A program made the translations under genes and the position numbers. This document shows, one piece after another, positions 52,301 through 61,971 of a DNA stretch of 64,000 bases (the stretch's first letter is position 1; each line of letters opens with the position of its first letter). The notes beneath the pieces were generated by a model. It had not been told where the DNA came from. It saw nothing but the letters and a program-made list of their open reading frames with translations, and made no database searches. This DNA comes from Spirillospora albida (GTDB lineage Bacteria; Actinomycetota; Actinomycetes; Streptosporangiales; Streptosporangiaceae). Location: positions 124,001 through 188,000 of the forward strand of contig NZ_JOFJ01000005.1 of NCBI RefSeq assembly GCF_000718255.1, in the 5' to 3' direction.

Positions 52301-53503
52301 GTGCCTCGCACCGCACGCGACGTCGTGTTCGTCGACGGCGTACGCACGCCGTTCGGCAAGGCCGGCCCGAAGGGCCTGTACGCGGAGACCCGCGCCGACG
52401 ACCTGGTCGTCCGCGCGATCCGCGAGCTCATGCGCCGCAACCCGTCCCTCCCGCCGGAGCGGGTGGACGAGGTCGCGATCGCCGCCACCACCCAGACCGG
52501 CGACCAGGGCCTCACGATCGGCCGGTCCGCCGCCGTGCTGGCCGGGCTGCCGAAGAGCGTCCCCGGCTACGCCGTCGACCGCATGTGCGCGGGCGCGATG
52601 ACCGCCGTGACCACGTCCGGCGCCGGGATCTCGTTCGGCTCCTACGACGTCGTCATCGCGGGCGGCGTCGAGCACATGGGCCGCCACCCGATGGGCGAGG
52701 GCGTCGACCCGAACCCGCGGTTCCTGGCCGACCGGCTCGTCGACCCGACCGCCCTGGTCATGGGCTCGACCGCCGAGAACCTGCACGACCGGTTCCCGTC
52801 GATCACCAAGGAGCGCGCGGACGCCTACGCCGTGCGCAGCCAGCAGAAGGTCGCCGCCGCCTACGCCGCCGGCAGGATCCAGCCGGACCTGGTGCCGACC
52901 GCGATCCGCTCCGCCGAGAAGGGCTGGGGCCTCGCCACCGAGGACGAGCCGCCGCGCCCCGGCACCACGACCGACGACCTCGCCAAGCTGAAGACCCCGT
53001 TCCGCGTGCACGGCAACGTGACCGCCGGGAACGCGGCCGGGCTGAACGACGGCGCCACCGCGTGCCTGCTCGCCGCCGAGGACGTCGCCGCGGAGCTCGG
53101 GCTGACCCCGAAGATGCGCCTGGTCGACTTCGCGTTCGCGGGCGTCGAGCCCGAGGTCATGGGCGTCGGCCCCGTCCCGGCGACGGAGAAGCTGCTCGCC
53201 CGCAACTCCCTCACGATGGACGACATCGGCCTCATCGAGATCAACGAGGCGTTCGCCGTCCAGGTGCTGGCGTTCCTGGAGCACTTCGAGATCGCCGATG
53301 ACGACGCGCGCGTGAACCCGTGGGGCGGCGCGATCGCCGTCGGCCACCCGCTCGCCTCGTCCGGCGTCCGGCTGATGAACCAGCTGGCGCGGCTGTTCGA
53401 GGAGCGCACGGACGTCCGCTACGGCCTGACGACGATGTGCGTCGGCATGGGCATGGGCGGGACCGTCCTGTGGGAGAACGTGAACTGGGAGGGCGCCAAG
53501 TGA
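52301..53503 (+). CDS. fadA: Acetyl-CoA acyltransferase (thiolase), FadA
   Basis: A 400-residue thiolase that cleaves 3-ketoacyl-CoA in beta-oxidation. The nucleophilic Cys is in YAVDRMCAGAMTAVTT (about residue 92). The family phrases NEAFAVQVLAFLE, GGAIAVGHPLASSGVRLMNQ and the C-terminal TTMCVGMGMGGTVLWEN (second Cys) are intact. GTG at 52301 with GGGAGGA 6 bp upstream. It overlaps fadB by 4 bp (GTGA), forming the fatty-acid oxidation complex operon. Confidence 0.94.
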   Translation: MPRTARDVVFVDGVRTPFGKAGPKGLYAETRADDLVVRAIRELMRRNPSLPPERVDEVAIAATTQTGDQGLTIGRSAAVLAGLPKSVPGYAVDRMCAGAMTAVTTSGAGISFGSYDVVIAGGVEHMGRHPMGEGVDPNPRFLADRLVDPTALVMGSTAENLHDRFPSITKERADAYAVRSQQKVAAAYAAGRIQPDLVPTAIRSAEKGWGLATEDEPPRPGTTTDDLAKLKTPFRVHGNVTAGNAAGLNDGATACLLAAEDVAAELGLTPKMRLVDFAFAGVEPEVMGVGPVPATEKLLARNSLTMDDIGLIEINEAFAVQVLAFLEHFEIADDDARVNPWGGAIAVGHPLASSGVRLMNQLARLFEERTDVRYGLTTMCVGMGMGGTVLWENVNWEGAK

Positions 53504-55587
53504 GCGACATCGCTTCGATCTTCAGCGACGAGGTCGTGACGCACGCGCGCGTCCGCGACGTCCGGCTGCCCCACGGGGCGGGCACCCTCGCGCTGATCAC
53601 GCTCGACAACGGCTTCGACCACACCAAGCCGAACACCTTCGGCCCGAACGGCCTCGCCGAGCTGAACGCCGCGATCGACCAGGTCGCCGCCCGCGACGAC
53701 ATCGTCGCCGTCGGCGTCACCGGCAAGCCGTTCATCTTCGCCGTCGGCGCCGACCTCAAGGGCGTCCCGCTGATCGGGAGGCGCGAGGACGCGGCCGCCA
53801 TCGGCAGGCTCGGCCACGACGTGTTCCGGCGGCTCGGCGAGCTCGACGTCCCCTCGTTCGCGTACTACAACGGCGCGGCGATGGGCGGCGGCGTCGAGAT
53901 CGGCCTGCACTGCACCTACCGGACCGTGTCCGCGGGCGTCCCGGCGATCGCGCTGCCCGAGACGTTCCTCGGCCTCGTCCCCGGCTGGGGCGGCACCTAC
54001 CTGCTGCCGCACCTGATCGGCGCCGAGAAGGCCCTCAAGGTCATCATCGAGAACCCCCTCGCGCAGAACCGCACCCTCAAGGGCCGGCAGGCCCTGGAGC
54101 TCGGCATCGCCGACGCGATGTTCGACTCGGCCGACTTCCTCGAGGAGTCCCTCGCCTGGACGGCCCGCGTCCTCACCGGCGAGACCGCCGTCGAGCGTCC
54201 CGAGGTCGACAAGGGCAAGGCGTGGGACGACGCGGTCGCCCTGGCCCGCTGGACCGTGGACGGCAAGCTGCACGGCGCCGCCCCCGCGTTCACCCGCGCC
54301 CTCGACCTCGTCGCCGCCGCCAAGGACCGCACCCGCGACGAGGGCTTCGCCGCCGAGGACGAGGCGCTCGCCGACCTCATCATGGGCGACGAGCTCCGCG
54401 CCGGCCTGTACGCGTTCGACCTGACGCAAAAGCGCGCGCGCAAGCCCGCCGGGGCGCCCGACAAGGCGCTGGCCCGCAAGGTCACCAAGGTCGGCGTCGT
54501 CGGCGCCGGCCTCATGGCCTCGCAGCTGGCGCTGCTGTTCGCGCGCCGCATGGAGGTCCCGGTCGTGCTGACCGACCTCGACCAGGAACGCCTGGACAAG
54601 GGCGTCGGCTACGCGCACGGCGAGATCGACAAGCTGCTCGCCAAGGGCCGCGTGTCCGCCGACAAGGCGAACCGGCTCAAGGCCCTCATCGGCGGCTCCC
54701 TGACCAAGGACGCGTTCGCCGACGCCGACTTCGTCATCGAGGCCGTCTTCGAGGAGATGTCGGTCAAGCAGAAGGTGTTCGCCGAGGTCGAGGAGCACGT
54801 CTCCGCCGACTGCGTCCTCGCGACCAACACCTCGTCCCTGTCGGTGACGGAGATGGCGTCGAAGCTGAAGCACCCCGAGCGGGTCGTCGGCTTCCACTTC
54901 TTCAACCCCGTCGCGGTGCTGCCGCTGCTGGAGATCGTCCGGGGCGAGCGGACCGACGACGCGGCGCTCGCCACCGCGTTCGCCACCGGCAAGGCGCTGA
55001 AGAAGTCCTGCGTGCTGGTCAAGGACGCCCCCGCGTTCGTGGTCAACCGCGTCCTGCTGCGCCTGATGGCGGAGATCATCCAGACCGTGGACGAGGGCAC
55101 GCCGATCGAGACGGCCGAGCGGGCCGCCGCGCCGCTCGGCCTGCCGATGCCGCCGTTCGTGCTGATGGGCCTGGTCGGCCCGGCGATCGCGCTGCACGTC
55201 AACGAGACGCTGCACGGCGCGTTCCCGGACCGCTTCCCGCTGTCGGAGAAGTTCGCGAAGCTCGTCGCCGCCGGGAAGAAGGGCGTCTACCTGCCCGACT
55301 TCACCGTCGACCCCGAGGTCGTGGAGATCTTCTCCGGCGGGACGAACCCGTCCACCGAGGAGCAGGTCCTCGAGCGCGCCCTCGCCGCGCTCGCCGAGGA
55401 GATCAAGATCATGCTGGACGAGGGCGTGGTCGCGGCCGCGGAGGACATCGACCTCTGCATGATCCTCGGCGCCGGCTGGCCGTTCCACCTGGGCGGCATC
55501 ACCCCGTACCTGGACCGGGCCGGCGTGTCCGAGAAGGTGGCGGGCGCCCGGTTCCTGAAGCCGGGAGTCGCGTCCCTGGCGGGCTGA
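53500..55587 (+). CDS. fadB: Fatty acid oxidation multifunctional enzyme FadB (hydratase/dehydrogenase)
   Basis: A 695-residue bifunctional protein. An N-terminal enoyl-CoA hydratase domain (about 10-200, oxyanion region FIFAVGADLKGVPLIG and YYNGAAMGGGVEIGLH) is joined to a 3-hydroxyacyl-CoA dehydrogenase (Rossmann motif VGVVGAGLMASQLALLF about residue 332, then VGFHFFNPVAVLPLLEIVRG and the C-terminal domain). Together with fadA it completes the beta-oxidation spiral steps. It starts with GTG at 53500, overlapping the fadA stop, and is followed by a strong terminator hairpin. Confidence 0.95.
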   Translation: MSDIASIFSDEVVTHARVRDVRLPHGAGTLALITLDNGFDHTKPNTFGPNGLAELNAAIDQVAARDDIVAVGVTGKPFIFAVGADLKGVPLIGRREDAAAIGRLGHDVFRRLGELDVPSFAYYNGAAMGGGVEIGLHCTYRTVSAGVPAIALPETFLGLVPGWGGTYLLPHLIGAEKALKVIIENPLAQNRTLKGRQALELGIADAMFDSADFLEESLAWTARVLTGETAVERPEVDKGKAWDDAVALARWTVDGKLHGAAPAFTRALDLVAAAKDRTRDEGFAAEDEALADLIMGDELRAGLYAFDLTQKRARKPAGAPDKALARKVTKVGVVGAGLMASQLALLFARRMEVPVVLTDLDQERLDKGVGYAHGEIDKLLAKGRVSADKANRLKALIGGSLTKDAFADADFVIEAVFEEMSVKQKVFAEVEEHVSADCVLATNTSSLSVTEMASKLKHPERVVGFHFFNPVAVLPLLEIVRGERTDDAALATAFATGKALKKSCVLVKDAPAFVVNRVLLRLMAEIIQTVDEGTPIETAERAAAPLGLPMPPFVLMGLVGPAIALHVNETLHGAFPDRFPLSEKFAKLVAAGKKGVYLPDFTVDPEVVEIFSGGTNPSTEEQVLERALAALAEEIKIMLDEGVVAAAEDIDLCMILGAGWPFHLGGITPYLDRAGVSEKVAGARFLKPGVASLAG

Positions 55588-55603
55588 CCCCGTCGCGACC
55601 CGC

Positions 55604-55639
55604 ACCGCGCGCCCCCGGACCCGTCCGGGGGCGCGCGGT
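55604..55639. terminator. Strong hairpin terminator after fadB
   Basis: A perfect inverted repeat with 17-bp arms (ACCGCGCGCCCCCGGAC / GTCCGGGGGCGCGCGGT) and a 2-bp centre, 17 bp beyond the fadB stop. The T-tract is poor (CGTTACC), as is common in GC-rich actinomycetes. Assigned as the operon terminator by position. Confidence 0.75.
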
Positions 55640-55710
55640 CGTTACCGGACCGCGATCATAGGCGGGGGCATTTCGGGCATGGGCTTGGCGAACCATGACG
55701 AGGAGCTCCG

Positions 55711-57207
55711 ATGAAGCATCTGCTGCGCACCAAGTCGGTCGAGCAGTCGATCCGCGACACCGAGGCGCCCGAGCACCGGCTGCGACGCGACCTGTCCGCG
55801 CTCGACCTCGTGGTGTTCGGCGTCGGCGTCATCATCGGGACGGGCATCTTCGTCCTCACCGGGGAGGTCGCGCGGGACAAGGCGGGCCCGGCGGTCGCGA
55901 TCTCGTTCCTGCTCGCCGCCGCCGTCTGCGGGCTCGCGGCGCTCTGCTACGCCGAATTCTCCTCCACCGTCCCGGTCGCGGGGTCGGCGTACACGTTCTC
56001 CTACGCGACGCTCGGCGAGTTCCCCGCCTGGATCATCGGCTGGGACCTGATCCTGGAGCTGGCGCTCGGCGCGGCCGTCGTGTCGGTGGGCTGGTCCGGA
56101 TACGCGTCCGCCCTGCTGGCCGACATGGGCGTCACGATGCCCGCCGAGATCGTCAATCCGCCCGGCGAGCAGGGCGGGGTGGTGAACGTCCTCGCGATCG
56201 GCCTCGTCCTGGCCGTGACGGCGCTGCTGCTGGTCGGCATCAAGGTCTCGTCGCGCGTCAACGCGGTCGTCGTGACGATCAAAGTCGCGGTCGTCCTGCT
56301 GGTGATCGTCGCGGGACTGTTCTACGTCAAGGGCGAGAACTACCGCCCGTTCATCCCGGACGCGAAGTCGACGCCCGAGGTGGAGGGCGGCCACGCCCCG
56401 CTCATGCAGGTGCTGTTCGGGATCACACCGGTCAGCTACGGCTGGCTCGGCGTGTTCGCGGCGGTCGCCATCGTGTTCTTCGCCTACATCGGCTTCGACG
56501 TGGTCGCGACCGCGGCCGAGGAAGCCCGGCGGCCACAGCGCGACCTGCCGATCGGGCTGATCGGCTCCCTGGTCGTCACCGCGATCCTGTACGCGGCGGT
56601 GTCGCTGGTCGTCGTCGGCATGCAGCGGTACACCGAGCTCAGCACCGGCGCGCCGCTCGCGGACGCGTTCGAGGCCGTCGGCAGGCCGGCCTTCGCGACG
56701 ATCATCAGCGTGGGCGCGGTCGCCGGTCTCACCACGGTCGTGCTGATCCTGCTGCTCGGGCAGACCCGGGTGTTCTTCGCGATGAGCCGGGACGGGCTGC
56801 TCCCGCCCTGGATCGCGGCCGTCCACCCCCGGTTCGGCACGCCCTACCGGTCGACGGTCATCATGGGCGTGATCGTCGCCCTGCTCGCCGGGTTCATCCC
56901 GCTCGGCAAGCTCGCCGAGCTCGTCAACATCGGGACGCTGTTCGCGTTCGTGGTCGTGTCGGCGGGCGTGGTGATCCTCCGGCGCACCCGTCCCGACCTG
57001 CCGCGCGGGTTCCGGACGCCGCTCGTCCCGCTCGTGCCGGCGCTGTCGGTGCTGGCCTGCCTCTTCGTCATGATCAACCTGCCGGTGGACACCTGGCTGC
57101 GGTTCCTCGCCTGGATGCTGGTGGGCGTCCTCGTCTACGCGGGCTACGGGTATCGGCACAGCCGCGTGCGCATCGCCGCCGCGACGCAAGTTTCCGAAAA
57201 AAGCTGA
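55711..57207 (+). CDS. APC-superfamily amino acid permease
   Basis: A 498-residue amino-acid transporter of the APC/CAT type with about twelve transmembrane segments. Recognised from the opening DLVVFGVGVIIGTGIFVLTG (about residue 32), the consensus YAEFSSTVPVAGSAYTFSYA, and FIAYIGFDVVATAAEEARRP-like FAYIGFDVVATAAEEARRP. The substrate is probably a cationic or neutral amino acid but cannot be fixed. ATG at 55711 with GAGGAG 5 bp upstream. Confidence 0.92.
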   Translation: MKHLLRTKSVEQSIRDTEAPEHRLRRDLSALDLVVFGVGVIIGTGIFVLTGEVARDKAGPAVAISFLLAAAVCGLAALCYAEFSSTVPVAGSAYTFSYATLGEFPAWIIGWDLILELALGAAVVSVGWSGYASALLADMGVTMPAEIVNPPGEQGGVVNVLAIGLVLAVTALLLVGIKVSSRVNAVVVTIKVAVVLLVIVAGLFYVKGENYRPFIPDAKSTPEVEGGHAPLMQVLFGITPVSYGWLGVFAAVAIVFFAYIGFDVVATAAEEARRPQRDLPIGLIGSLVVTAILYAAVSLVVVGMQRYTELSTGAPLADAFEAVGRPAFATIISVGAVAGLTTVVLILLLGQTRVFFAMSRDGLLPPWIAAVHPRFGTPYRSTVIMGVIVALLAGFIPLGKLAELVNIGTLFAFVVVSAGVVILRRTRPDLPRGFRTPLVPLVPALSVLACLFVMINLPVDTWLRFLAWMLVGVLVYAGYGYRHSRVRIAAATQVSEKS

Positions 57208-57296
57208 GATCTCGTCATTTCTCTGCCTTCTGCACCGTCCGCCGTCATACGATCTTGACGGCACGCCCAGCTCCCCCACCAAGGACGGTGACAGGC

Positions 57297-58124
57297 ATGA
57301 CCGGTGACACCTCGGCCCCCGTCGGCGGGCCCGCCCCCTCCGACCGGATCGACTCGACCCGCCCGCACTCCGCCCGCGTCTGGGACTTCTGGCTCGGCGG
57401 CAAGGACAACTACGAGGTGGACCGGGAACTCGGCCGCCAGATCCAGCAGGCGAACCCGCACGTCGTCGCCATGGTCCGCACGGACCGGACGTTCATGCGC
57501 CGCTCCGTGGCGTTCCTCGCGGCCGAGCACGGCATCGACCAGTTCCTCGACATCGGCACCGGCCTGCCGACCGACCCGAACGTCCACCAGGTGGCGCAGT
57601 CCGTCCACCCGCACGCCCGCGTGGTGTACGTCGACAACGACCCGGTCGTCCTCGCGCACGCCCGCGCGCTGCTCGACTCGAACCCCGCCGGCGCGACCGC
57701 GTACCTGGACGCCGACCTGCGCGAACCGGGCCGGATCCTGGCGCAGGCCGCCGAGACCCTCGATCTGAAGCGGCCGGTCGCGATCTCGCTGATGAGCCTG
57801 ATGCACTTCGTCAACGACTTCGGCGACGCGCGGGCGATCATCACGCGGCTGCTGGACGCCGTCCCGTCCGGGAGCTGGCTCGCGTTCACCCACGCGACCG
57901 CGGAGCTCGGCGGGCCCGAGGTCGCCGAGGCGTTCCGGATGTGGAACGAGAACGCCGTGCAGAAGGCGCGGCCCCGCGACCGCGACGAGGTCGCGAAGCT
58001 GATCGACGGCCTCGAGCTCGTCGAGCCGGGAATCGTGTCGCCGCCGTTCTGGCGCCCCGACCCCGCCGACGGCGAGCAGCCGCGCGAGGTGCCGCTGTGG
58101 GCGGGGGTCGCGCGCAAGCCGTAG
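57297..58124 (+). CDS. SAM-dependent methyltransferase, DUF574 type
   Basis: A 275-residue protein of the actinobacterial DUF574/PF04672 SAM-methyltransferase family. The signature PHSARVWDFWLGGKDNYEVD is present near residue 20, followed by motif I QFLDIGTGLPTDPNVHQVA and VVYVDNDPVVLAHARALL. These are abundant in Streptomyces and relatives, and substrates are unknown. ATG at 57297; an in-frame GTG 9 bp earlier is possible. It stands alone between the permease and the FprA-like gene. Confidence 0.88.
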   Translation: MTGDTSAPVGGPAPSDRIDSTRPHSARVWDFWLGGKDNYEVDRELGRQIQQANPHVVAMVRTDRTFMRRSVAFLAAEHGIDQFLDIGTGLPTDPNVHQVAQSVHPHARVVYVDNDPVVLAHARALLDSNPAGATAYLDADLREPGRILAQAAETLDLKRPVAISLMSLMHFVNDFGDARAIITRLLDAVPSGSWLAFTHATAELGGPEVAEAFRMWNENAVQKARPRDRDEVAKLIDGLELVEPGIVSPPFWRPDPADGEQPREVPLWAGVARKP

Positions 58125-58173
58125 TGACCGGCGTCACTATGCTTGGCCGCGCTCCGTGTGCACAATGTCCCGC

Positions 58174-59520
58174 ATGGTCAATCCTGTGCGCGTCGCGGTC
58201 ATCGGTTCGGGTCCGGCGGGGCTGTACGCCGCCGAGGCGCTCGTGAAGCAGACCGACGGGAACGTGCGAGTGGACGTCCTCGACCGGCTGCCCACGCCCT
58301 ACGGGCTCGTCCGGTACGGGGTGGCGCCCGACCACAAGTCGATCAAGTCGATCGCCCGGTACCTGCAGAAGGTGCTGGAGGACCCGGCCGTCCGGTTCCT
58401 CGGCCGGATCGAGCTCGGCCGCGACATCACCCGCGCGGACCTCCTCGACTGCTACGACGCCGTGATCTACGCGACCGGCGCCATGGTCGACCGGCACATG
58501 GGCATTCCGGGCGAGGACCTGCCCGGCAGCGTCGCCGCGACCGACTTCGTCAACTGGTACTGCGGGCACCCCGACGCCGCCGACCACGACTTCGACCTGT
58601 CGGTCGAGGAGGTCGCGGTGATCGGCGTCGGGAACGTCGCCGTCGACGTCGTCCGGATCCTCGCCAAGACGGCCGAGGAGCTCCGCGACACCGACGTCCC
58701 CGAGCACGTCATCGAGGCCCTCTCCCGCAGCCGCGTGAAGCGCGTCCACATGATCGGGCGGCGCGGCCCGGCGCAGGCGAAGTTCACCACGAAGGAGGCC
58801 CGCGAGCTGGGCGATCTCGCCAACGCGGGCATCCATGTCAGCCCCGCCGACATGGACCTCGACCCGGCCAGCGCCGCCCTCGCCGAGAGCGACCGGCACG
58901 TGCGCGGCAACGTGAAGGTCCTCGGCGGCTGGACGGCCGAGCCCCCCGCCCGCCCCCGCCGCATCGACGTCCGCTTCTGGCGCGCTCCCGTCGAGATCAT
59001 CGGCACCGGCCGCGTCGAGGGCCTCCGGCTGGAGAGGACCCGCCTGGACGAGGCGGGCCGCGTCACCGGCACCGGCGAGTTCGAGACCCTCCCCGTCGGG
59101 ATGGTCCTGCGCTCCGTGGGCTACAAGAGCGTCGCGCTCGACGGCGTCCCGTTCGACGAGCGCGCCTGCACCGTCCCGAACGAGGCCGGCCGGATCACCG
59201 GCCCGGACGGCGCCCCCGTCCCCCGCGAGTACGTCGCCGGCTGGCTCAAGCGCGGCCCCACCGGCGTGGTCGGCACGAACAAGTCCGACGCCGCCGAGAC
59301 CGTCACCCACCTCCTCGCCGACCTGGCGGGCGCCTCCACACCGCCGAAGCGGAGCATCGACGACCTGATCGAGTCGCGGGGCCTGCCCGTCGTCACCTAC
59401 GCCGACTGGCTGAACCTGGACGCCGCCGAGATCGCCCTGGCCCGCGCGCTGGAACGCGGCGAGCGCGTCAAACTCGCCCGCTGGGACGCGATGTGCGACG
59501 CCTGTCGGCCGCCGAAATAA
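58174..59520 (+). CDS. fprA: NADPH:ferredoxin reductase (FprA-like, adrenodoxin-reductase type)
   Basis: A 448-residue FAD/NADPH oxidoreductase related to adrenodoxin reductase and mycobacterial FprA. Motifs are VAVIGSGPAGLYAAEAL (FAD), PTPYGLVRYGVAPDHKSIK, the NADPH site VIGVGNVAVDVVRIL, and the C-terminal GWLKRGPTGVVGTNKSDA. It passes electrons to ferredoxins, for example for cytochromes P450. The start is uncertain: GTG 58156, ATG 58165 and ATG 58174 are in frame, without a clear ribosome site; 58174 best fits the family N-terminus. Confidence 0.93.
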   Translation: MVNPVRVAVIGSGPAGLYAAEALVKQTDGNVRVDVLDRLPTPYGLVRYGVAPDHKSIKSIARYLQKVLEDPAVRFLGRIELGRDITRADLLDCYDAVIYATGAMVDRHMGIPGEDLPGSVAATDFVNWYCGHPDAADHDFDLSVEEVAVIGVGNVAVDVVRILAKTAEELRDTDVPEHVIEALSRSRVKRVHMIGRRGPAQAKFTTKEARELGDLANAGIHVSPADMDLDPASAALAESDRHVRGNVKVLGGWTAEPPARPRRIDVRFWRAPVEIIGTGRVEGLRLERTRLDEAGRVTGTGEFETLPVGMVLRSVGYKSVALDGVPFDERACTVPNEAGRITGPDGAPVPREYVAGWLKRGPTGVVGTNKSDAAETVTHLLADLAGASTPPKRSIDDLIESRGLPVVTYADWLNLDAAEIALARALERGERVKLARWDAMCDACRPPK

Positions 59521-59563
59521 ACCTGCGGATAAGTGGTGACTAAAGACTGACTCGGACGCTACC

Positions 59564-59938
59564 GTGCCGCGTGTGACCGGTCGTCCAGAAGTGACCGGGT
59601 TCCCTCCACCCGACATGGTGCCCGATCTGGGGTGGCTCGGCCCGGACTACGTCGCCGCGCTGGTGTACGACCTGACGCAGGGCCTGCTGCGCCAGGACCC
59701 GGGCACCACCGTGCTGGGAGTGCGCTGCGAGGCGCGCCCCGAGCTGCGGCCGTCCGTCGACCCGGCGGGCGTGATCCGCTCGCACGACGCGACGTTCCGG
59801 CTGCGCGTGTTCGTCCAGGACGGCACGGGCCGCCCGTGGCGGCTGAACGGGCAGTGGACGTACGCGGGCCGCGAGCTCGGTACGTCCACCGCCTCGATCC
59901 GGCACTTCTGGCGCCTGATCTCCGCCGAGGGCGTGTGA
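59564..59938 (+). CDS. Conserved hypothetical protein
   Basis: A 124-residue protein with VPDLGWLGPDYVAALVYDL, then RLRVFVQDGTGRPWRLNGQW and SIRHFWRLISAEGV. No family recognised and no signal or membrane segment. GTG at 59564 or 59573 are possible starts. It is convergent with dxs: its TGA ends at 59938 and the dxs stop begins at 59939, making a shared TGATCA palindrome. Confidence 0.65.
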   Translation: MPRVTGRPEVTGFPPPDMVPDLGWLGPDYVAALVYDLTQGLLRQDPGTTVLGVRCEARPELRPSVDPAGVIRSHDATFRLRVFVQDGTGRPWRLNGQWTYAGRELGTSTASIRHFWRLISAEGV

Positions 59939-61855
59939 TCAGTCGGACGTCGCGGGCTCGCGGGAGTCGACCGACGTGGCGCGCGCGACCGACTCGGTGA
60001 CCTCCCTGGCGAGGGCCTGCGGTGTCAGGCCGATGTCGGTGAGGATCTCGGCGCGGGACGCGTGGTCGAGGAACTCCTGCGGGATACCGTAGGTGCGGAT
60101 CGGCACGTCGACCTCGGCGTCGCGGAGCAGGCGGGCCACGGCGTCGCCGACGGCGCCGGTGCGGCCGTTGTCCTCGGCGACCGCGACCAGGGTGTGGTCG
60201 CGGGCCAGGTCGAGCAGGGCCGGGTCGATCGGCTTCACCCAGCGAGGGTCGACGACGGTGACGCCGATGCCCTGCGCGGCGATCAGGGCCGCCGCGTCCA
60301 CCGCCGCCGCGGCCATCGAGCCGGCCGCGACCAGCAGCACGCGGGTGCCGTTGGAGCCGTCGTGGCGGGCGAGGACGTCCATCTCCCCCGCCTTGCCGAC
60401 CGCCTCGATGTCGTCGAACACCGGGCCCTTCGGGTAGCGGATCGCGGTCGGGGCGTCCGACACGGCGACGCACTCGCGCAGCAGCTCCCGCAGGCGGGCT
60501 CCGTCGCGCGGGACGGCGATGCGCATGCCGGGGATCAGCTGGAGGATCGACAGGTCCCACATGCCGTTGTGGCTGGCGCCGTCGTCACCGGTGACCCCGG
60601 CCCGGTCGAGCGCGAACGTCACGCCCTGCCGGTGCAGCGCCACGTCCATGAGGACCTGGTCGAACGCGCGGTTCAGGAACGTCGCGTAGACGGCGACGAC
60701 CGGGTGCAGGCCGCCCATCGCGAGGCCCGCGGCGGACGTCACGGCGTGCTGCTCCGCGATGCCGACGTCGTAGATCCGCTCCGGGAACGCCTCGGCGAAC
60801 GGGGCGAGGCCCACCGGGTGCAGCATCGCGGCGGTGATCCCCACCACGTCGTCGCGCTCCCGGCCGATGGCGACCATCTCCTCGCCGAACACCTTCGTCC
60901 AGCCCGGATTGCCCTTCTTGGAGTGGAACCTGCCGGTGGCGGGGTCGAAGGCGCCGCCGCCGTGCATGCAGTCCTCGGTGTCGTTCTCGGCGGGCGCGTA
61001 GCCGCGGCCCTTCTGCGTGATGCAGTGCACGATCACGGGCTTGCCGAAGCCGCGGGCCCGCAGCAGGGCACGTTCCAAAGCCTCCTCGTCGTGGCCGTCG
61101 ATCGGCCCGACGTACTTCATGCCGAGGTCCTCGAACATGGCCTGCGGCTGCAGGACGTCCTTGAGGCCCTTCTTGATGCCGTGCAGCGCCTCGTAGGCGA
61201 CCGCGCCGACGACCGGCGCCCTCGGCACCGTCTTCTTGATCAGGTCGAGCGCGTGCTCGTAGCCCTGCGTGACCCGCAGGTCCGACAGGTGGCGGGCGAG
61301 GCCGCCGATCGTCGGGGAGTACGAGCGGCCGTTGTCGTTCACCACGATGATCACCGGGCGGTCGTGCCCGGCGGCGATGTTGTTCAGCGCCTCCCAGCAC
61401 ATGCCGCCGGTGAGCGCGCCGTCGCCGACGACCGCGACCACGGCCCGGTCGGTCTCGCCGCGCACCTGGAACGCCTTCGCGAGGCCGTCGGCGTACGACA
61501 GGACGGTCGAGGCGTGCGAGTTCTCGATGACGTCGTGCTCGGACTCGGCGGCGCTCGGGTACCCCGACAGGCCGCCGCGGCGGCGCAGCCCGGAGAAGTC
61601 GTGCCGGCCGGTGACGATCTTGTGGACGTACGCCTGGTGCCCCGTGTCGAACAGGACCTTGTCGTGCGGGGAATCGAACACCCGGTGCAGCGCGATCGTC
61701 AGCTCGACCACGCCGAGGTTCGGGCCGAGATGGCCCCCGGTCTTCGACACCGCCTCCACGAGGAACTCGCGGATCTCGCCCGCGAGCCGGGACAGCTGAG
61801 CGGCGTCCAGTCGCTTGAGGTCCTCCGGACCCTTGATCGACTCAAGCAGGCTCAC
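59939..61855 (-). CDS. dxs: 1-deoxy-D-xylulose-5-phosphate synthase
   Basis: A 638-residue DXS, the TPP-dependent first enzyme of the MEP isoprenoid pathway, condensing pyruvate and glyceraldehyde-3-phosphate. TPP motif VVGDGALTGGMCWEALNN, the phrase ALDRAGVTGDDGASHNGMWD, and the C-terminal transketolase domain are intact. ATG at 61855. It is divergent from the idi gene with 116 bp between starts, so two isoprenoid genes share one regulatory region. Confidence 0.96.
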   Translation of the reverse strand: MSLLESIKGPEDLKRLDAAQLSRLAGEIREFLVEAVSKTGGHLGPNLGVVELTIALHRVFDSPHDKVLFDTGHQAYVHKIVTGRHDFSGLRRRGGLSGYPSAAESEHDVIENSHASTVLSYADGLAKAFQVRGETDRAVVAVVGDGALTGGMCWEALNNIAAGHDRPVIIVVNDNGRSYSPTIGGLARHLSDLRVTQGYEHALDLIKKTVPRAPVVGAVAYEALHGIKKGLKDVLQPQAMFEDLGMKYVGPIDGHDEEALERALLRARGFGKPVIVHCITQKGRGYAPAENDTEDCMHGGGAFDPATGRFHSKKGNPGWTKVFGEEMVAIGRERDDVVGITAAMLHPVGLAPFAEAFPERIYDVGIAEQHAVTSAAGLAMGGLHPVVAVYATFLNRAFDQVLMDVALHRQGVTFALDRAGVTGDDGASHNGMWDLSILQLIPGMRIAVPRDGARLRELLRECVAVSDAPTAIRYPKGPVFDDIEAVGKAGEMDVLARHDGSNGTRVLLVAAGSMAAAAVDAAALIAAQGIGVTVVDPRWVKPIDPALLDLARDHTLVAVAEDNGRTGAVGDAVARLLRDAEVDVPIRTYGIPQEFLDHASRAEILTDIGLTPQALAREVTESVARATSVDSREPATSD

Positions 61856-61971
61856 GCGTTCTCAACTCCTCCATGCGGGGGGAACCGGCTCCCCCCGGGC
61901 TCGGGCCCATCCGAGTTTAATCCCGGTTCGCCCCAGTGGGAGCCGCACAGGGGATGCGGGAGGATGTCCGC